NCBI RefSeq assembly: GCF_019797825.1
Contig: NZ_CP081855.1
Span: forward strand, 930,001-994,000
Direction of reading: 5' to 3'
Source of the DNA: Limosilactobacillus panis
Lineage (GTDB): Bacteria > Bacillota > Bacilli > Lactobacillales > Lactobacillaceae
Length of the DNA stretch: 64,000 bases
Positions 7,061 through 14,387 of the stretch are shown piece by piece (position 1 is the stretch's first letter; each line of letters starts with the position of its first letter). The position numbers and the translations under genes are program-made. The notes beneath the pieces were generated by a model. The model was not told the origin of the DNA, did not search any database, and saw only the letters and a list, made by a program, of their open reading frames with translations.

Positions 7061-7612
7061 ATGTCATTTTTAACCGCAGATTACTCAAACACTACTAACA
7101 ACAGCAACGAACCATTACCAGCAGGTGATTACGAATTCATCATTAATTCGGTGCAAGAAAACGCAACTAAATCTGGTGCCGAATCAGTACAGTTCGACCT
7201 TATCGTTCGCAATGATTTAGATGCTGCCTTGCCTGAAACCAACGGCAAGTACCACAACCGTCATATGTGGGTTAATGAATGGAAACGCCGCAAGACCAAT
7301 CAATATGATTTGAACAACTTTATGTACTTTATGAAAGCTGCTGGTATTCCAGAAGGAACCGAAATTAATTCAATTGAAGACTTCTTCAAAATCATGGATA
7401 AGAAACCTGTACGTATTCACATTAAAGTAACTACCTCAGAATACAACAACGAAAAGCGCAAAGAGAACCGCCCAGCTCCATGGGATTGGGCAAAGACGCA
7501 ATTCCCAAATGTTCAACACCACTTCAAGTCAGAAAACAAGCCAGAAAATAATCCACAACCAACTGTGCCAACTACCGACACAGCAGTAGATGATGAATCG
7601 CTGCCGTTCTAA
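7061..7612 (+). CDS. DUF669 protein with SSB-like C-terminal tip
   Basis: A 183-aa protein of the phage DUF669 family, usually placed between helicase and primase genes in phages of this group. Residues about 1-150 form the conserved domain (LPAGDYEFIINSVQENATKSG, MWVNEWKRR). The tail is Pro/Asn-rich and ends DDESLPF, much like the acidic hydrophobic tip bacterial single-strand binding proteins use to recruit partners. A role as phage single-strand binding protein or recruiter of host replication proteins is inferred. Ribosome site AGGAGG. Confidence 0.8.
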   Translation: MSFLTADYSNTTNNSNEPLPAGDYEFIINSVQENATKSGAESVQFDLIVRNDLDAALPETNGKYHNRHMWVNEWKRRKTNQYDLNNFMYFMKAAGIPEGTEINSIEDFFKIMDKKPVRIHIKVTTSEYNNEKRKENRPAPWDWAKTQFPNVQHHFKSENKPENNPQPTVPTTDTAVDDESLPF

Positions 7613-7690
7613 CAACTAGCGGTCGTCAGTGAACGTAAAACACCAGGTGGGTGGGATGCCCATTACTTAACTATAAGAGAGGTGAAGAAA

Positions 7691-10006
7691 ATGGCATACG
7701 AAGCGATTCCCGAAGAATTACGCAAGTTAAAACAGTGGGGAATCTTTCATCGTATCTGGGTAGAGAAACGACATAAGTATACAAAGATACCTCTCAATCC
7801 TTGGAATGGGAAAGACGGTAAATCTAATGATTCCAGTACATGGTCTGATTTTGATACAGCATTAAGGGCCATTGATAAATATCCGCAAGCAGACGGATTA
7901 GCATTCTATTTTGCTAATGGTTATGTGGGACTAGATATTGACCACATTGCTGACGAACTAGAAAAGGTAAAAGAAGGGGACAACGACCCCGAGAATTATG
8001 TTAATAAAGCCCATCAGCTAACCAAGGGTAGCTATATGGAAATATCCATGTCTGGCGAAGGTATTCACTGCATTTTCAAAGGTAAAATACCGGGCAATCG
8101 TCGGCGTAAAGGTAACTATGAAATGTACCAATCTGGTCGTTTCTTCGCTTTGACAGGAAATACCTTGAATAACCACCCAGCGATTAAATCACTGGACCAC
8201 GAAGAAATGGCGAAACTGTATACTCATTATTTCGGTAATGACAAGGTAATGCCATTTCCTCAGAACTCTCCACAAATTACTACGAATGACCTATCACTGG
8301 ATGAAGTCGTTTCAAGAGCGGAAAAATCATCAAGCGGCAAGCGTTTCAAGATGTTCATGGAAGGTGGCTGGGAAGATTTCTATCCCAGTCAATCTGAAGC
8401 TGATATGGCGTTTGCTAATGACCTAGCATTTTGGACTGGCCGTGATTTCAATCAAATGGATACTATCTTTCGTGAATCAAGCTTAATGCGTCCCAAGTTT
8501 GATAGCAAACGTGGAAAAACCACTTATGGAATTGCCTTACTAAATAAAGCTATCAATGAAACATCGGATGTGTTTAACCCACATGGTAAGCCAGAGTTTA
8601 ATTATGATTTATCTTTTCTCAACAATGACAAATCTGCAAAGAAACATCCCCAACGTTCATGGGATGATATGGGAAATGCTGAACGCTTTATGGACATGTA
8701 CGGTGACAACTTTAAGTATTCGTATATCGATAAATGCTTCTATTACTACAACAACTCTTACTGGGAGCCAGACCAAACTGGTATTGTTGAGAAATGTGCT
8801 GATAGTGTAATCAGCAATATGAAAAACGAAGTGCTTAACATTGCACCGGGTGTTGATGAAGAGGAAGTCGAAAAGAAATGGCAAAAATTCCTCGCTAAAT
8901 CGAGAAGCAACCGGAGTAAGAAAAACATGCTTGAAGAAGTTAAACACCACATACCAGTCCTCCACGATCAGTTTGACAAGGAAATTATGCTACTGAATAC
9001 CAAGTCAGGCTATGTGGACTTAAACAGTGGCGTTTTATATGATCATGATCGTGAAAAAATGTTTAGTCAACAAACAGCTTCAGAATATACCGACAATATT
9101 GATTGTCCAGAATGGGATGAATTTCTTCATCAGATCTTTAATGATAATGAAGAATTAATCCATTACATTCAAAAAGCGGTTGGCTATTCAGCTACCGGAT
9201 CGGTCAAAGAACAAGTGATGTTTATTTTGTACGGTAACGGACGAAATGGTAAATCGGTTTTCATTAATACGATTGCTGATATTTTAGGAACTTACGCTGA
9301 AACCATGAATGTTAGTTCCATTATGGTCAAGAACAATAGTGGTGCTAACTCTGACATTGCACGTTTAGAGGGAGCAAGATTGGTTATTTCTAGTGAAGCT
9401 AACGAAGGTAGTCGATTAGATGAAGGACTGCTAAAGCAATTAACCGGTGGTGACAAAATTGTTGCTCGTCACCTCTACGGTAATGAATTTGAGTTTAATC
9501 CTGAATTTAAATTGTGGATGGCAACCAACCATAAGCCATTAATTCGTGGAACAGACGAAGGCATCTGGCGGCGAATCATGTTAATTCCATTTACTGTACA
9601 AATTCCAAAAGAGAAAGTTGATAAAGACCTAAAGTACAAATTGCAACGTGAAGGTGCAGGTATTCTCAATTGGATTGTACAAGGGGCAATGATGTGGCAA
9701 ACCGAAGGACTAAATCCCCCGGAAATTGTTACAAAAGCCAGTCAAGAATACAAAGACGAAATGGATGTCATTTCTTACTTTATTTCCGAAAAATGTGAAG
9801 TTGGGGATGAATACAGGGCACCAGCTGGAGAACTATTTAACGTATATCGTGAATGGGCAAACGAATCCGGTGAATATTCAATGCCTAAGCAAAAGTTTGG
9901 AAGAGAGATGCGGAAGAAATTCAAATATAAGAAAAGTGGAAATCGTTATTATCTTGGTTTACAGATTAGGCGAGATTCACGAACTAATTTTTTGAATAAC
10001 GCTTGA
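7691..10006 (+). CDS. Primase-polymerase/SF3 helicase replication protein
   Basis: About 771 aa. The N-terminal third is an archaeo-eukaryotic primase-polymerase-like domain with GYVGLDIDHI (metal-binding D-x-D, about residue 79) and SGEGIHCIFKG. The C-terminal half is a D5/P4-type SF3 helicase: Walker A GNGRNGKS near residue 514, a Walker B-like VISSEANEG, and the arginine-bearing GTDEGIWRRIMLIPF. It should prime and unwind phage DNA, probably at the repeat array that follows it. The ATG at 7691 (behind GAGAGGTGAAG) was preferred over an in-frame GTG at 7682. Confidence 0.93.
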   Translation: MAYEAIPEELRKLKQWGIFHRIWVEKRHKYTKIPLNPWNGKDGKSNDSSTWSDFDTALRAIDKYPQADGLAFYFANGYVGLDIDHIADELEKVKEGDNDPENYVNKAHQLTKGSYMEISMSGEGIHCIFKGKIPGNRRRKGNYEMYQSGRFFALTGNTLNNHPAIKSLDHEEMAKLYTHYFGNDKVMPFPQNSPQITTNDLSLDEVVSRAEKSSSGKRFKMFMEGGWEDFYPSQSEADMAFANDLAFWTGRDFNQMDTIFRESSLMRPKFDSKRGKTTYGIALLNKAINETSDVFNPHGKPEFNYDLSFLNNDKSAKKHPQRSWDDMGNAERFMDMYGDNFKYSYIDKCFYYYNNSYWEPDQTGIVEKCADSVISNMKNEVLNIAPGVDEEEVEKKWQKFLAKSRSNRSKKNMLEEVKHHIPVLHDQFDKEIMLLNTKSGYVDLNSGVLYDHDREKMFSQQTASEYTDNIDCPEWDEFLHQIFNDNEELIHYIQKAVGYSATGSVKEQVMFILYGNGRNGKSVFINTIADILGTYAETMNVSSIMVKNNSGANSDIARLEGARLVISSEANEGSRLDEGLLKQLTGGDKIVARHLYGNEFEFNPEFKLWMATNHKPLIRGTDEGIWRRIMLIPFTVQIPKEKVDKDLKYKLQREGAGILNWIVQGAMMWQTEGLNPPEIVTKASQEYKDEMDVISYFISEKCEVGDEYRAPAGELFNVYREWANESGEYSMPKQKFGREMRKKFKYKKSGNRYYLGLQIRRDSRTNFLNNA

Positions 10007-10014
10007 TTATGTTT

Positions 10015-10247
10015 TGGGCAGATAAGACGGGCGGATAAATAAAACCCGCGATCCCTTGGGGCTCTAGTATTTATCTTTACTTTTTTCTTATGGGCGGATA
10101 AAGAAAGTAAAAGTATATATATAAAATAAAAAAAGATATATATAAAACTCTTTAAAAAAATGTCCGCCCATGTGGTTAAAAAGTAGTTCAAACCCTTGAT
10201 ATACAAGGAATGGAGCAAGCAATATGTCTGCCCAAACTGTCCGCCCA
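10015..10247. repeat. Opposed repeat array, candidate replication origin
   Basis: Six copies of a GC-rich word in an otherwise AT-rich gap after the primase-helicase gene. GGGCAGATA begins at 10016, GGGCGGATA at 10029 and 10092. The reverse-oriented TGTCCGCCCA lies at 10161 and 10238, and TGTCTGCCCA at 10225. The outer pairs are each 13 bp apart, and the two orientations flank an AT-only tract (10105-10160) with TATATATA runs. This is the layout of an iteron-type origin with a DNA-unwinding element. No convincing gene was seen in 10,007-10,306. Confidence 0.55.
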
Positions 10248-10306
10248 AAATTGAGTCAGTGACCAGAGACTACCGGACAGGTGAGATGTCCGTGTGGAGG
10301 AATAAA

Positions 10307-10513
10307 ATGAAAACTAAAACGATTAAAGAATTGCAGCAGCTCAGTGATGAGGAACTGAAACAATTAGCATTGCAACGACACAAGACTGGTCGAAAAAAAT
10401 CAACTACAACTGCATTGCGAGCACAGTTAGTGCTATGGCAACGAGCCGGAAGACCATTTCAATCTGAAGCACATTGGCTTCGTGATCACACAGAAACAGG
10501 GGTTCATTTTTAA
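10307..10513 (+). CDS. Small basic hypothetical protein
   Basis: A 68-aa protein (KTIKELQQLSDEELKQLALQ) with a helical N-terminus and a basic middle (RHKTGRKKSTTT). The start at 10307 was chosen because GTGGAGG lies 6 bases before it; an in-frame ATG at 10196 would run through the origin-like repeats. The stop overlaps the VRR-NUC start. Possibly DNA-binding; no family recognised. Confidence 0.6.
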   Translation: MKTKTIKELQQLSDEELKQLALQRHKTGRKKSTTTALRAQLVLWQRAGRPFQSEAHWLRDHTETGVHF

Positions 10514-10863
10514 TGTTAAGCGAACATTCAATACAATCAGCCATTATGGTGGCCGTATCGAAACACCAGTGTACAATATTTCGAAGTAACGTGGGCAAGG
10601 TTAAAACCGCTGACGGGCGTTGGTTTGATACTGGACTACCAAAGGGACACCCTGATTTGTACTGTTTTAAGTGGTCAAACGGAAAAATTTGTTACATCGA
10701 AGTGAAAAACGAAAAAGGTCGATTAAGGCAAGACCAGATTCGTTTTCACAAGATGCTAACGAAACATCACATAATCCATTGCTGTGCAAGAAGTGTGGAT
10801 GATGCTATTAAAACTATTGACGAAGAATTAGTCGGCTATGGTTATCCTGACTGGAGGGCGTAA
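10513..10863 (+). CDS. VRR-NUC domain nuclease
   Basis: A 116-aa stand-alone VRR-NUC protein of the PD-(D/E)XK nuclease superfamily. The active site is visible: GLPKGHPDLYCF (Asp), then CYIEVKNEKGRLRQDQ (E-x-K and the downstream Gln). Such small nucleases are common in phage replication regions and may process branched DNA or recombination intermediates. It overlaps its upstream neighbour by one base, consistent with one early transcript. Confidence 0.88.
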   Translation: MLSEHSIQSAIMVAVSKHQCTIFRSNVGKVKTADGRWFDTGLPKGHPDLYCFKWSNGKICYIEVKNEKGRLRQDQIRFHKMLTKHHIIHCCARSVDDAIKTIDEELVGYGYPDWRA

Positions 10864-10898
10864 TTATGAAGAACTTTATACACGGGAGGTAAGCGAAG

Positions 10899-11282
10899 AT
10901 GATTTATCCAAAGACAATTAGGGGCTATAAAGCAACTCCTCATAAAATTGTCAGGAACATTGATGGCGAATGGTATGAATCAAGACCAACTAAGGAAATC
11001 TGGCCCGCAGGTAGCGATGTACCTGATGTTAATGGCGAATACGATGGTGGTTATGATTGTGCATATCGGTGGTTTCCAATTGGCAAAGATTATCCAAAAG
11101 GCGAATGGTATGAAATTAAGCATAATCTATATGGCTGGGAAACAGATTTAAAACCTGGCCAAAAGCCTTTAAGTGCATATTACTGGCATATAGGGGAACC
11201 TGAACCAACCTTTCACGAATACAAACATGTTGACGGAATTCTAAAGCACGTTAAAACAACGTATAAAGAGTTGCCTTTTTAG
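10899..11282 (+). CDS. Hypothetical phage protein, 127 aa
   Basis: A soluble protein rich in Tyr, Trp and Pro (DGEWYESRPTKEIWPAG, EYDGGYDCAYRWFPIG) suggesting a compact beta fold. I do not recognise a family. The ribosome site GGGAGG precedes the ATG, after a stray 8-codon reading frame at 10866. It lies in a run of small genes between VRR-NUC and the late regulator. Confidence 0.65.
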   Translation: MIYPKTIRGYKATPHKIVRNIDGEWYESRPTKEIWPAGSDVPDVNGEYDGGYDCAYRWFPIGKDYPKGEWYEIKHNLYGWETDLKPGQKPLSAYYWHIGEPEPTFHEYKHVDGILKHVKTTYKELPF

Positions 11283-11295
11283 GGGGTCAGCGAAG

Positions 11296-11775
11296 ATGAA
11301 GATTAAGGAATTTATCGAAAAAATAAACGAACATGATGGAATGCGGGCTAAAGATGTCGAAAAAGGAATTGTAATTGGCACGCCAAATAATATGGGCATT
11401 TTTTCCATTCCAGAAGATGCAACCAACTTTATTGAAATTGATACGTGGGCAACAAGCAATAGTCTGTATTGGAAGAAGGCAGATCGTGAGTATTTATCAG
11501 CATTGATTGAAGAATTCCTTCATACGCCCGTTAAGGAACGGTTTCCTGAAAGGAAATATTATTTATGCGTGTTTCCGAAAAAAGAAGCGTTGAAACAGCG
11601 TGGAGAAAGTGAAGCAATATGGGTAAACCAAATTGGAAGTTTTGATGACGGTTTCCGTATCGACTATGGACCCAAAACAGCATTTACTGAAAAAACGTTA
11701 AACACTATTAAAGAATCGTTACCATTCATTGCATTGGCAATTGATGCGATGAAGATACCTGTGGAGGATAACTAA
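11296..11775 (+). CDS. Hypothetical phage protein, 159 aa
   Basis: A soluble alpha/beta-looking protein, acidic overall (MKIKEFIEKINEHDGMRAKD, with WVNQIGSFDDGFRIDYG in the C-terminal half). No recognised catalytic motif. Its ribosome site lies in AGGGGGTCAGCG and its stop shares bases with the ATG of the 59-aa gene that follows, indicating coupled translation. Function unknown. Confidence 0.65.
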   Translation: MKIKEFIEKINEHDGMRAKDVEKGIVIGTPNNMGIFSIPEDATNFIEIDTWATSNSLYWKKADREYLSALIEEFLHTPVKERFPERKYYLCVFPKKEALKQRGESEAIWVNQIGSFDDGFRIDYGPKTAFTEKTLNTIKESLPFIALAIDAMKIPVEDN

Positions 11776-11954
11776 TGACTGATAAACAACTAACTAGCCT
11801 GTTCTTGTTTGGTGGTCGGTGCATGTATCATGGCCAGTACGTTAACGTGATTGGTAAGAACGACTTGACTAATACCTTTACTTTACAGGTACAGAACAAT
11901 ACGAAGGTCATCTCCGATGTTTTGCCTGGTGAATGCAAGGAGGTGGACGAATGA
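11775..11954 (+). CDS. Hypothetical phage protein, 59 aa
   Basis: Runs from the ATG at 11775 to the TGA at 11952-11954. Ribosome site GTGGAGGATAAC. Beta-rich composition (LFLFGGRCMYHGQYVNVIG, FTLQVQNNTKVI) suggests a small barrel-like domain, but no family is recognised. Start and stop overlap both neighbours, the usual packing of an early operon. Confidence 0.6.
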   Translation: MTDKQLTSLFLFGGRCMYHGQYVNVIGKNDLTNTFTLQVQNNTKVISDVLPGECKEVDE

Positions 11955-12457
11955 TGACTGATTATGTTAATAAATACGATATATGTCAAGTCCTTAACCG
12001 GCTTGAAACTCGCTTAGGCGATGAATTTATGAAGTCGCGGTGTTGCCGACTTGAAGATGCGTTATCTATGTCTGACCCTGACATGAAAATTATTCTGAAA
12101 TTTCGTAAAGCGGCAACTGATCGGAAAGATTACCCGGTTGGAAAACAGCTTATCAGTAAACGCGATATGATTTTTAAGCAGTTGCAGGCGGGCTGGAACC
12201 TCTATGAAATGTGCAGATCACAGGGTTGTACTACGCAAACAATGCGAAATTATATTTACAGTGATTTGGGATTGTCAGAGATATATAAAGAAGCTAAGGC
12301 TTACCAGCTATCGTCAGCTAAAAGGAAACGAATCCAACAGATGTATTTTGACTATCATCTTTCAGCAAAAAACATTTCAGTTTTACTGCAGGTGCCAATT
12401 CGAGTGGTCATGCTATGCGTACGGAGGAGAAAAAACTATGAAAGAAATCTTTCATGA
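11951..12457 (+). CDS. Probable DNA-binding protein with two HTH-like segments
   Basis: About 168 aa. Two separated regions look like helix-turn-helix units: IFKQLQAGWNLYEMCRSQ followed by TTQTMRNYI near the middle, and FDYHLSAKNISVLLQ near the C-terminus, which ends basic (RRRKNYERN). Start at 11951 or 11954 behind AAGGAGGTGG. It precedes the late regulator and may help in transcription control. No named family is certain. Confidence 0.55.
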   Translation: MMTDYVNKYDICQVLNRLETRLGDEFMKSRCCRLEDALSMSDPDMKIILKFRKAATDRKDYPVGKQLISKRDMIFKQLQAGWNLYEMCRSQGCTTQTMRNYIYSDLGLSEIYKEAKAYQLSSAKRKRIQQMYFDYHLSAKNISVLLQVPIRVVMLCVRRRKNYERNLS

Positions 12458-12581
12458 TGTCAGTCACGATGTCGAGGTGACGGCTCATATTAATAAGCAA
12501 AAAAGTTTAGTCTACATTGACGTAACGACCCCATATCAAAGTGGAACTAGGACAACGGGTTTTTGCGTCGGGTTAAAGTAA
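12438..12581 (+). CDS. Hypothetical phage protein, 47 aa
   Basis: Starts at the ATG at 12438 behind ACGGAGGAG, overlapping the end of the previous gene by 20 bases. Sequence such as DVEVTAHINKQKSLVYIDV suggests a small beta sheet. No family recognised. The very good ribosome site is the main support. Confidence 0.5.
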   Translation: MKEIFHDVSHDVEVTAHINKQKSLVYIDVTTPYQSGTRTTGFCVGLK

Positions 12582-12593
12582 GGAGTGCTGATT

Positions 12594-13055
12594 GTGGGGT
12601 TAATTCCAGAAATTGATAAAACTGAAACAATTCAAAACGTTAGGGATTTTTTCAATGAGGATAAGTATTATCCCACGATTAAGCGGCGATCTGGTGAGTA
12701 TGGCTTAAAATCACCACAGATGGATGTCACTGGTGTACATGGCAGTCGCTTTGGTAATTCATCGGAAAATATGATGATGATGTTTACTGAGTATAGTCAA
12801 GCTAATCGGGCAGTTGAGGAGGCAATCGAAGGCTGCTGTTTAGTAAGTCAGATCATAATTCGGAAGCGCTATATCGAAAGGCTGGAGATATATCGAATTC
12901 GGCCATTAATAAATCGATATGGTCATGAAACCTATGACAATGCTGATAAGAAAGCCTGTTTGGAGCTGGCTGACTGTATAGAACGGAAGGCCTGGGAGCT
13001 CAACGTGGATAAACAAATCATCCCCAACTTACTGGTTTTCAAAAACGGGTCATGA
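12594..13055 (+). CDS. ArpU/RinA-type late transcription regulator
   Basis: About 153 aa from a GTG at 12594 (AAGGAG eight bases before; an in-frame GTG at 12585 overlaps that site). The start GLIPEIDKTETIQNVRDFF and the body, with AVEEAIEGCC and a conserved helical C-terminus, fit the ArpU family of phage regulators at the early-late boundary. Relatives such as RinA activate packaging and structural operons. Here the gene is followed at once by four 11-bp tandem repeats and a -10-like box before the late genes, a natural site for its action. DNA-binding specificity is inferred. Confidence 0.75.
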   Translation: MGLIPEIDKTETIQNVRDFFNEDKYYPTIKRRSGEYGLKSPQMDVTGVHGSRFGNSSENMMMMFTEYSQANRAVEEAIEGCCLVSQIIIRKRYIERLEIYRIRPLINRYGHETYDNADKKACLELADCIERKAWELNVDKQIIPNLLVFKNGS

Positions 13056-13094
13056 ACAGGTCATAAACAGGTCGTCAGCAGGTTACGAACAGGT
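13051..13094 (+). repeat. Four 11-bp tandem repeats before the late region
   Basis: CATGAACAGGT, CATAAACAGGT, CGTCAGCAGGT and TACGAACAGGT follow one another without gaps; the core is (A/G)(A/C)ACAGGT-like with CAGGT invariant. The spacing is one helical turn. The array starts in the stop codon region of the late-regulator gene and ends 15 bp before a TATAGT box. Confidence 0.75.
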
Positions 13095-13109
13095 TATCTA
13101 GTAATGTAA

Positions 13110-13115
13110 TATAGT
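13110..13115 (+). promoter_or_regulatory. Candidate late promoter -10
   Basis: TATAGT lies 16 bases after the 11-bp repeat array. No good -35 box is present at the right distance; the repeats occupy that area. This is the usual form of an activator-dependent promoter, here presumably served by the ArpU-like protein. Confidence 0.4.
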
Positions 13116-13169
13116 AGTGTCGGAAAGTTAGGAATCCTCCAATTGATCCGACAAATAATTAAGCATTGA

Positions 13170-13299
13170 ATGAGCACCTGGCGGTTAGGTAGATAAACTC
13201 CTTTTTAATGATATTAGTAACTTACTACCTGATAAGATAAACCGGCCAAAATTGTATCTTTCTAAAACCACCTAAGTAGGTTCGATTCCTGCTGCTCAT
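13170..13299 (+). other. tRNA-like element with long insert
   Basis: A perfect 7-bp acceptor-like stem (ATGAGCA with TGCTCAT) and a standard T arm (GTAGG-TTCGATT-CCTGC) next to its 3' strand. A D-loop-like GGTTAGGTAGA follows the 5' strand. At 130 nt it is too long for a simple tRNA and I find no clean anticodon arm; AAGATA/TATCTT makes a central hairpin instead. Confidence 0.35.
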
Positions 13300-13373
13300 C
13301 TTAAAGACTAGCTAAGTAAAGGAAAGGATGTGAAAGCGCCCCTTCCACATTTCATAGTCGAAGCTAGCCTTTT

Positions 13374-13452
13374 GCGTAAGTTTGGTATTCCGGTGGGTCA
13401 AACCTTAATGTCAGTATGGGCAGCCGTTCCGGTTCGATTCCGGGATTGCGCA
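13374..13452 (+). tRNA. Degenerate tRNA-like, anticodon GTC (Asp) possible
   Basis: A 79-nt stretch folds as a cloverleaf: acceptor GCGTAAG with ATTGCGC (one G-T, one mismatch), D stem GTTTG/CAAAC, anticodon arm CCTTA-ATGTCAG-TATGG with one mismatch and T33-GTC-A37, and T arm TCCGG-TTCGATT-CCGGG. No CCA is encoded directly after it. The mismatches and odd D loop suggest a decayed or non-canonical tRNA, or a tRNA mimic within the leader RNA. Confidence 0.35.
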
Positions 13453-13515
13453 TAAGGCCAGAAAAAATAAATGAAGGAGCTGAAAAGCACCTACTTTACA
13501 ATTCTTAGCACACTG

Positions 13516-13541
13516 GCCTAGTCTTTTGACTGGGCTTTTTG
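13516..13541 (+). terminator. Intrinsic terminator ending the structured leader
   Basis: GCCTAGTC-TTTT-GACTGGGC, an 8-bp stem with one G-T pair, followed by TTTTT. It lies upstream of most late genes, so antitermination, processing or a second promoter would be needed for readthrough. Confidence 0.75.
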
Positions 13542-13633
13542 CATTATTACTTCGGGTGATATTTATGAAGAAAACTTTGAATAATCATTAATCAAGTCAG
13601 CCTAGCGCCGGCTTTTTTTATTTGGAGGGTATA

Positions 13634-13987
13634 ATGAAATTATGGATTTATGACTGGAATATGTTTCCAACACCAACATACATTGATATAGATCCAACAA
13701 TATCAGCATTGATGGTGTGGCTTAAATTTGTATTTGAAATTGATAGTCAGGCAGCAGATGAAACAGCTGTCTCACAACGACAAGGGCCATTGAAGCGTGA
13801 CTGGTATTTTGCCGGAAACTATTTATATGATCCAAGACGACCAAAGTTAGAATTTAGACGGATTTATGACAGGGGCCGCCGAGATAAACAATGGATTTGC
13901 AAAAATTATCTTGAAGTAAGATCAGAGCCAACATCGACACCGATTGTTGTGGATAAACACGGCAATCTAATTAAATATATTTATTAG
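13634..13987 (+). CDS. Hypothetical phage protein, 117 aa
   Basis: A basic soluble protein, Trp/Tyr-rich at the N-terminus (MKLWIYDWNMFPTPTYIDI). ATG at 13634 chosen because GGAGGG lies just before it. A weak hairpin with a T tract lies upstream (13599-13617) and a clear terminator overlaps its stop. No family recognised; it is the first gene after the structured leader. Confidence 0.6.
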   Translation: MKLWIYDWNMFPTPTYIDIDPTISALMVWLKFVFEIDSQAADETAVSQRQGPLKRDWYFAGNYLYDPRRPKLEFRRIYDRGRRDKQWICKNYLEVRSEPTSTPIVVDKHGNLIKYIY

Positions 13988-14010
13988 TCAGCTTAACGGC
14001 TGGCTTTTTT
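13987..14010 (+). terminator. Intrinsic terminator
   Basis: GTCAGC and GCTGGC pair around a 6-base loop and are followed by TTTTTT. It begins at the stop codon of the preceding gene, with a new ribosome site 10 bases after the T run. Confidence 0.7.
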
Positions 14011-14027
14011 GTTTGGAGGAGATACAT

Positions 14028-14105
14028 ATGATTGGAAAAACTATTCTGTTCATCTTTTTGATGGTTATCTGTTACTTCATCTATAAAACGTGGTGTGAAC
14101 GCTAA
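14028..14105 (+). CDS. 25-aa membrane peptide
   Basis: MIGKTILFIFLMVICYFIYK plus a short charged tail; essentially one transmembrane helix. TGGAGGAGA precedes the ATG. Its stop overlaps the next ATG. Function unknown. Confidence 0.45.
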   Translation: MIGKTILFIFLMVICYFIYKTWCER

Positions 14106-14260
14106 TGTTTCAAACTAAACGATTCGGCTTGGTAGCATCCAAGCAAGAGTATCTTATGCTTTGTCGGGCTGAAAGAACAATGAAGGAGAAGAGAACTAAG
14201 GGAGGCAAACATAATGCAATGGTTAGCAATCATACTAACAGCACTGTTCGTAGCCGCTAA
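14105..14260 (+). CDS. 51-aa basic hypothetical protein
   Basis: Starts at an ATG overlapping the preceding stop (TAATG). Strongly basic with many Lys/Arg, and it overlaps the next gene by 47 bases in another frame. No own ribosome site; expression would depend on coupling. Support is moderate to weak. Confidence 0.35.
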   Translation: MFQTKRFGLVASKQEYLMLCRAERTMKEKRTKGGKHNAMVSNHTNSTVRSR

Positions 14261-14387
14261 GTTGGTTGGATTGATTAGCTGGAGTTGGTGGCTGGTGTTC
14301 CTGCCAGCAATCATCCTGGCTGGCATCTGGTTGTTATTCTTTATCGTGGCATTCATGATTGCGGTTATACAAAATGGTGATTACTGA
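14214..14387 (+). CDS. 57-aa membrane protein
   Basis: Two hydrophobic helices (about residues 2-20 and 26-52, the second containing VFLPAIILAGIWLLFFIV) and a short polar tail. Ribosome site GGGAGG. The last A of its TGA stop is the first base of the HNH gene's ATG. Small membrane proteins at this place are common before the HNH-terminase cluster of lactobacillar phages; the role is unknown. Confidence 0.6.
   Translation: MQWLAIILTALFVAAKLVGLISWSWWLVFLPAIILAGIWLLFFIVAFMIAVIQNGDY

Larger units (their letters stand above)
13118..13541 (+). ncRNA. Structured untranslated leader or noncoding RNA
   Basis: No credible gene lies between the late regulator (ends 13055) and 13634, but the stretch is dense in complementary segments. 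TGTCGGA/TCCGACA pairs 13118-13124 with 13147-13153. ATGAGCA/TGCTCAT pairs 13170-13176 with 13293-13299. CTAGCT/AGCTAG pairs 13308-13313 with 13362-13367. A 79-nt tRNA-like fold follows, GGCCAG/CTGGCC pairs 13456-13461 with 13513-13518, and an intrinsic terminator ends the set at 13541. Two parts contain tRNA-type T arms. It could be a phage structural RNA (large ornate phage RNAs near tRNAs are known), a degenerate tRNA array, or a regulatory leader of the late operon. Confidence 0.5.

Noticed and set aside
9949..10248. Minus-strand 99-aa frame over the origin-like repeats
   Set aside because: No ribosome site, unlike-protein composition (long Phe/Ile/Tyr run from TATATA tracts), and the repeats better explain the sequence.
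10866..10892. 8-codon frame before the 127-aa gene
   Set aside because: Too short and without conserved features; it probably just carries the next ribosome site.
13051..13094. CRISPR array
   Set aside because: Units are 11 bp with no spacers; no cas genes anywhere in the window.
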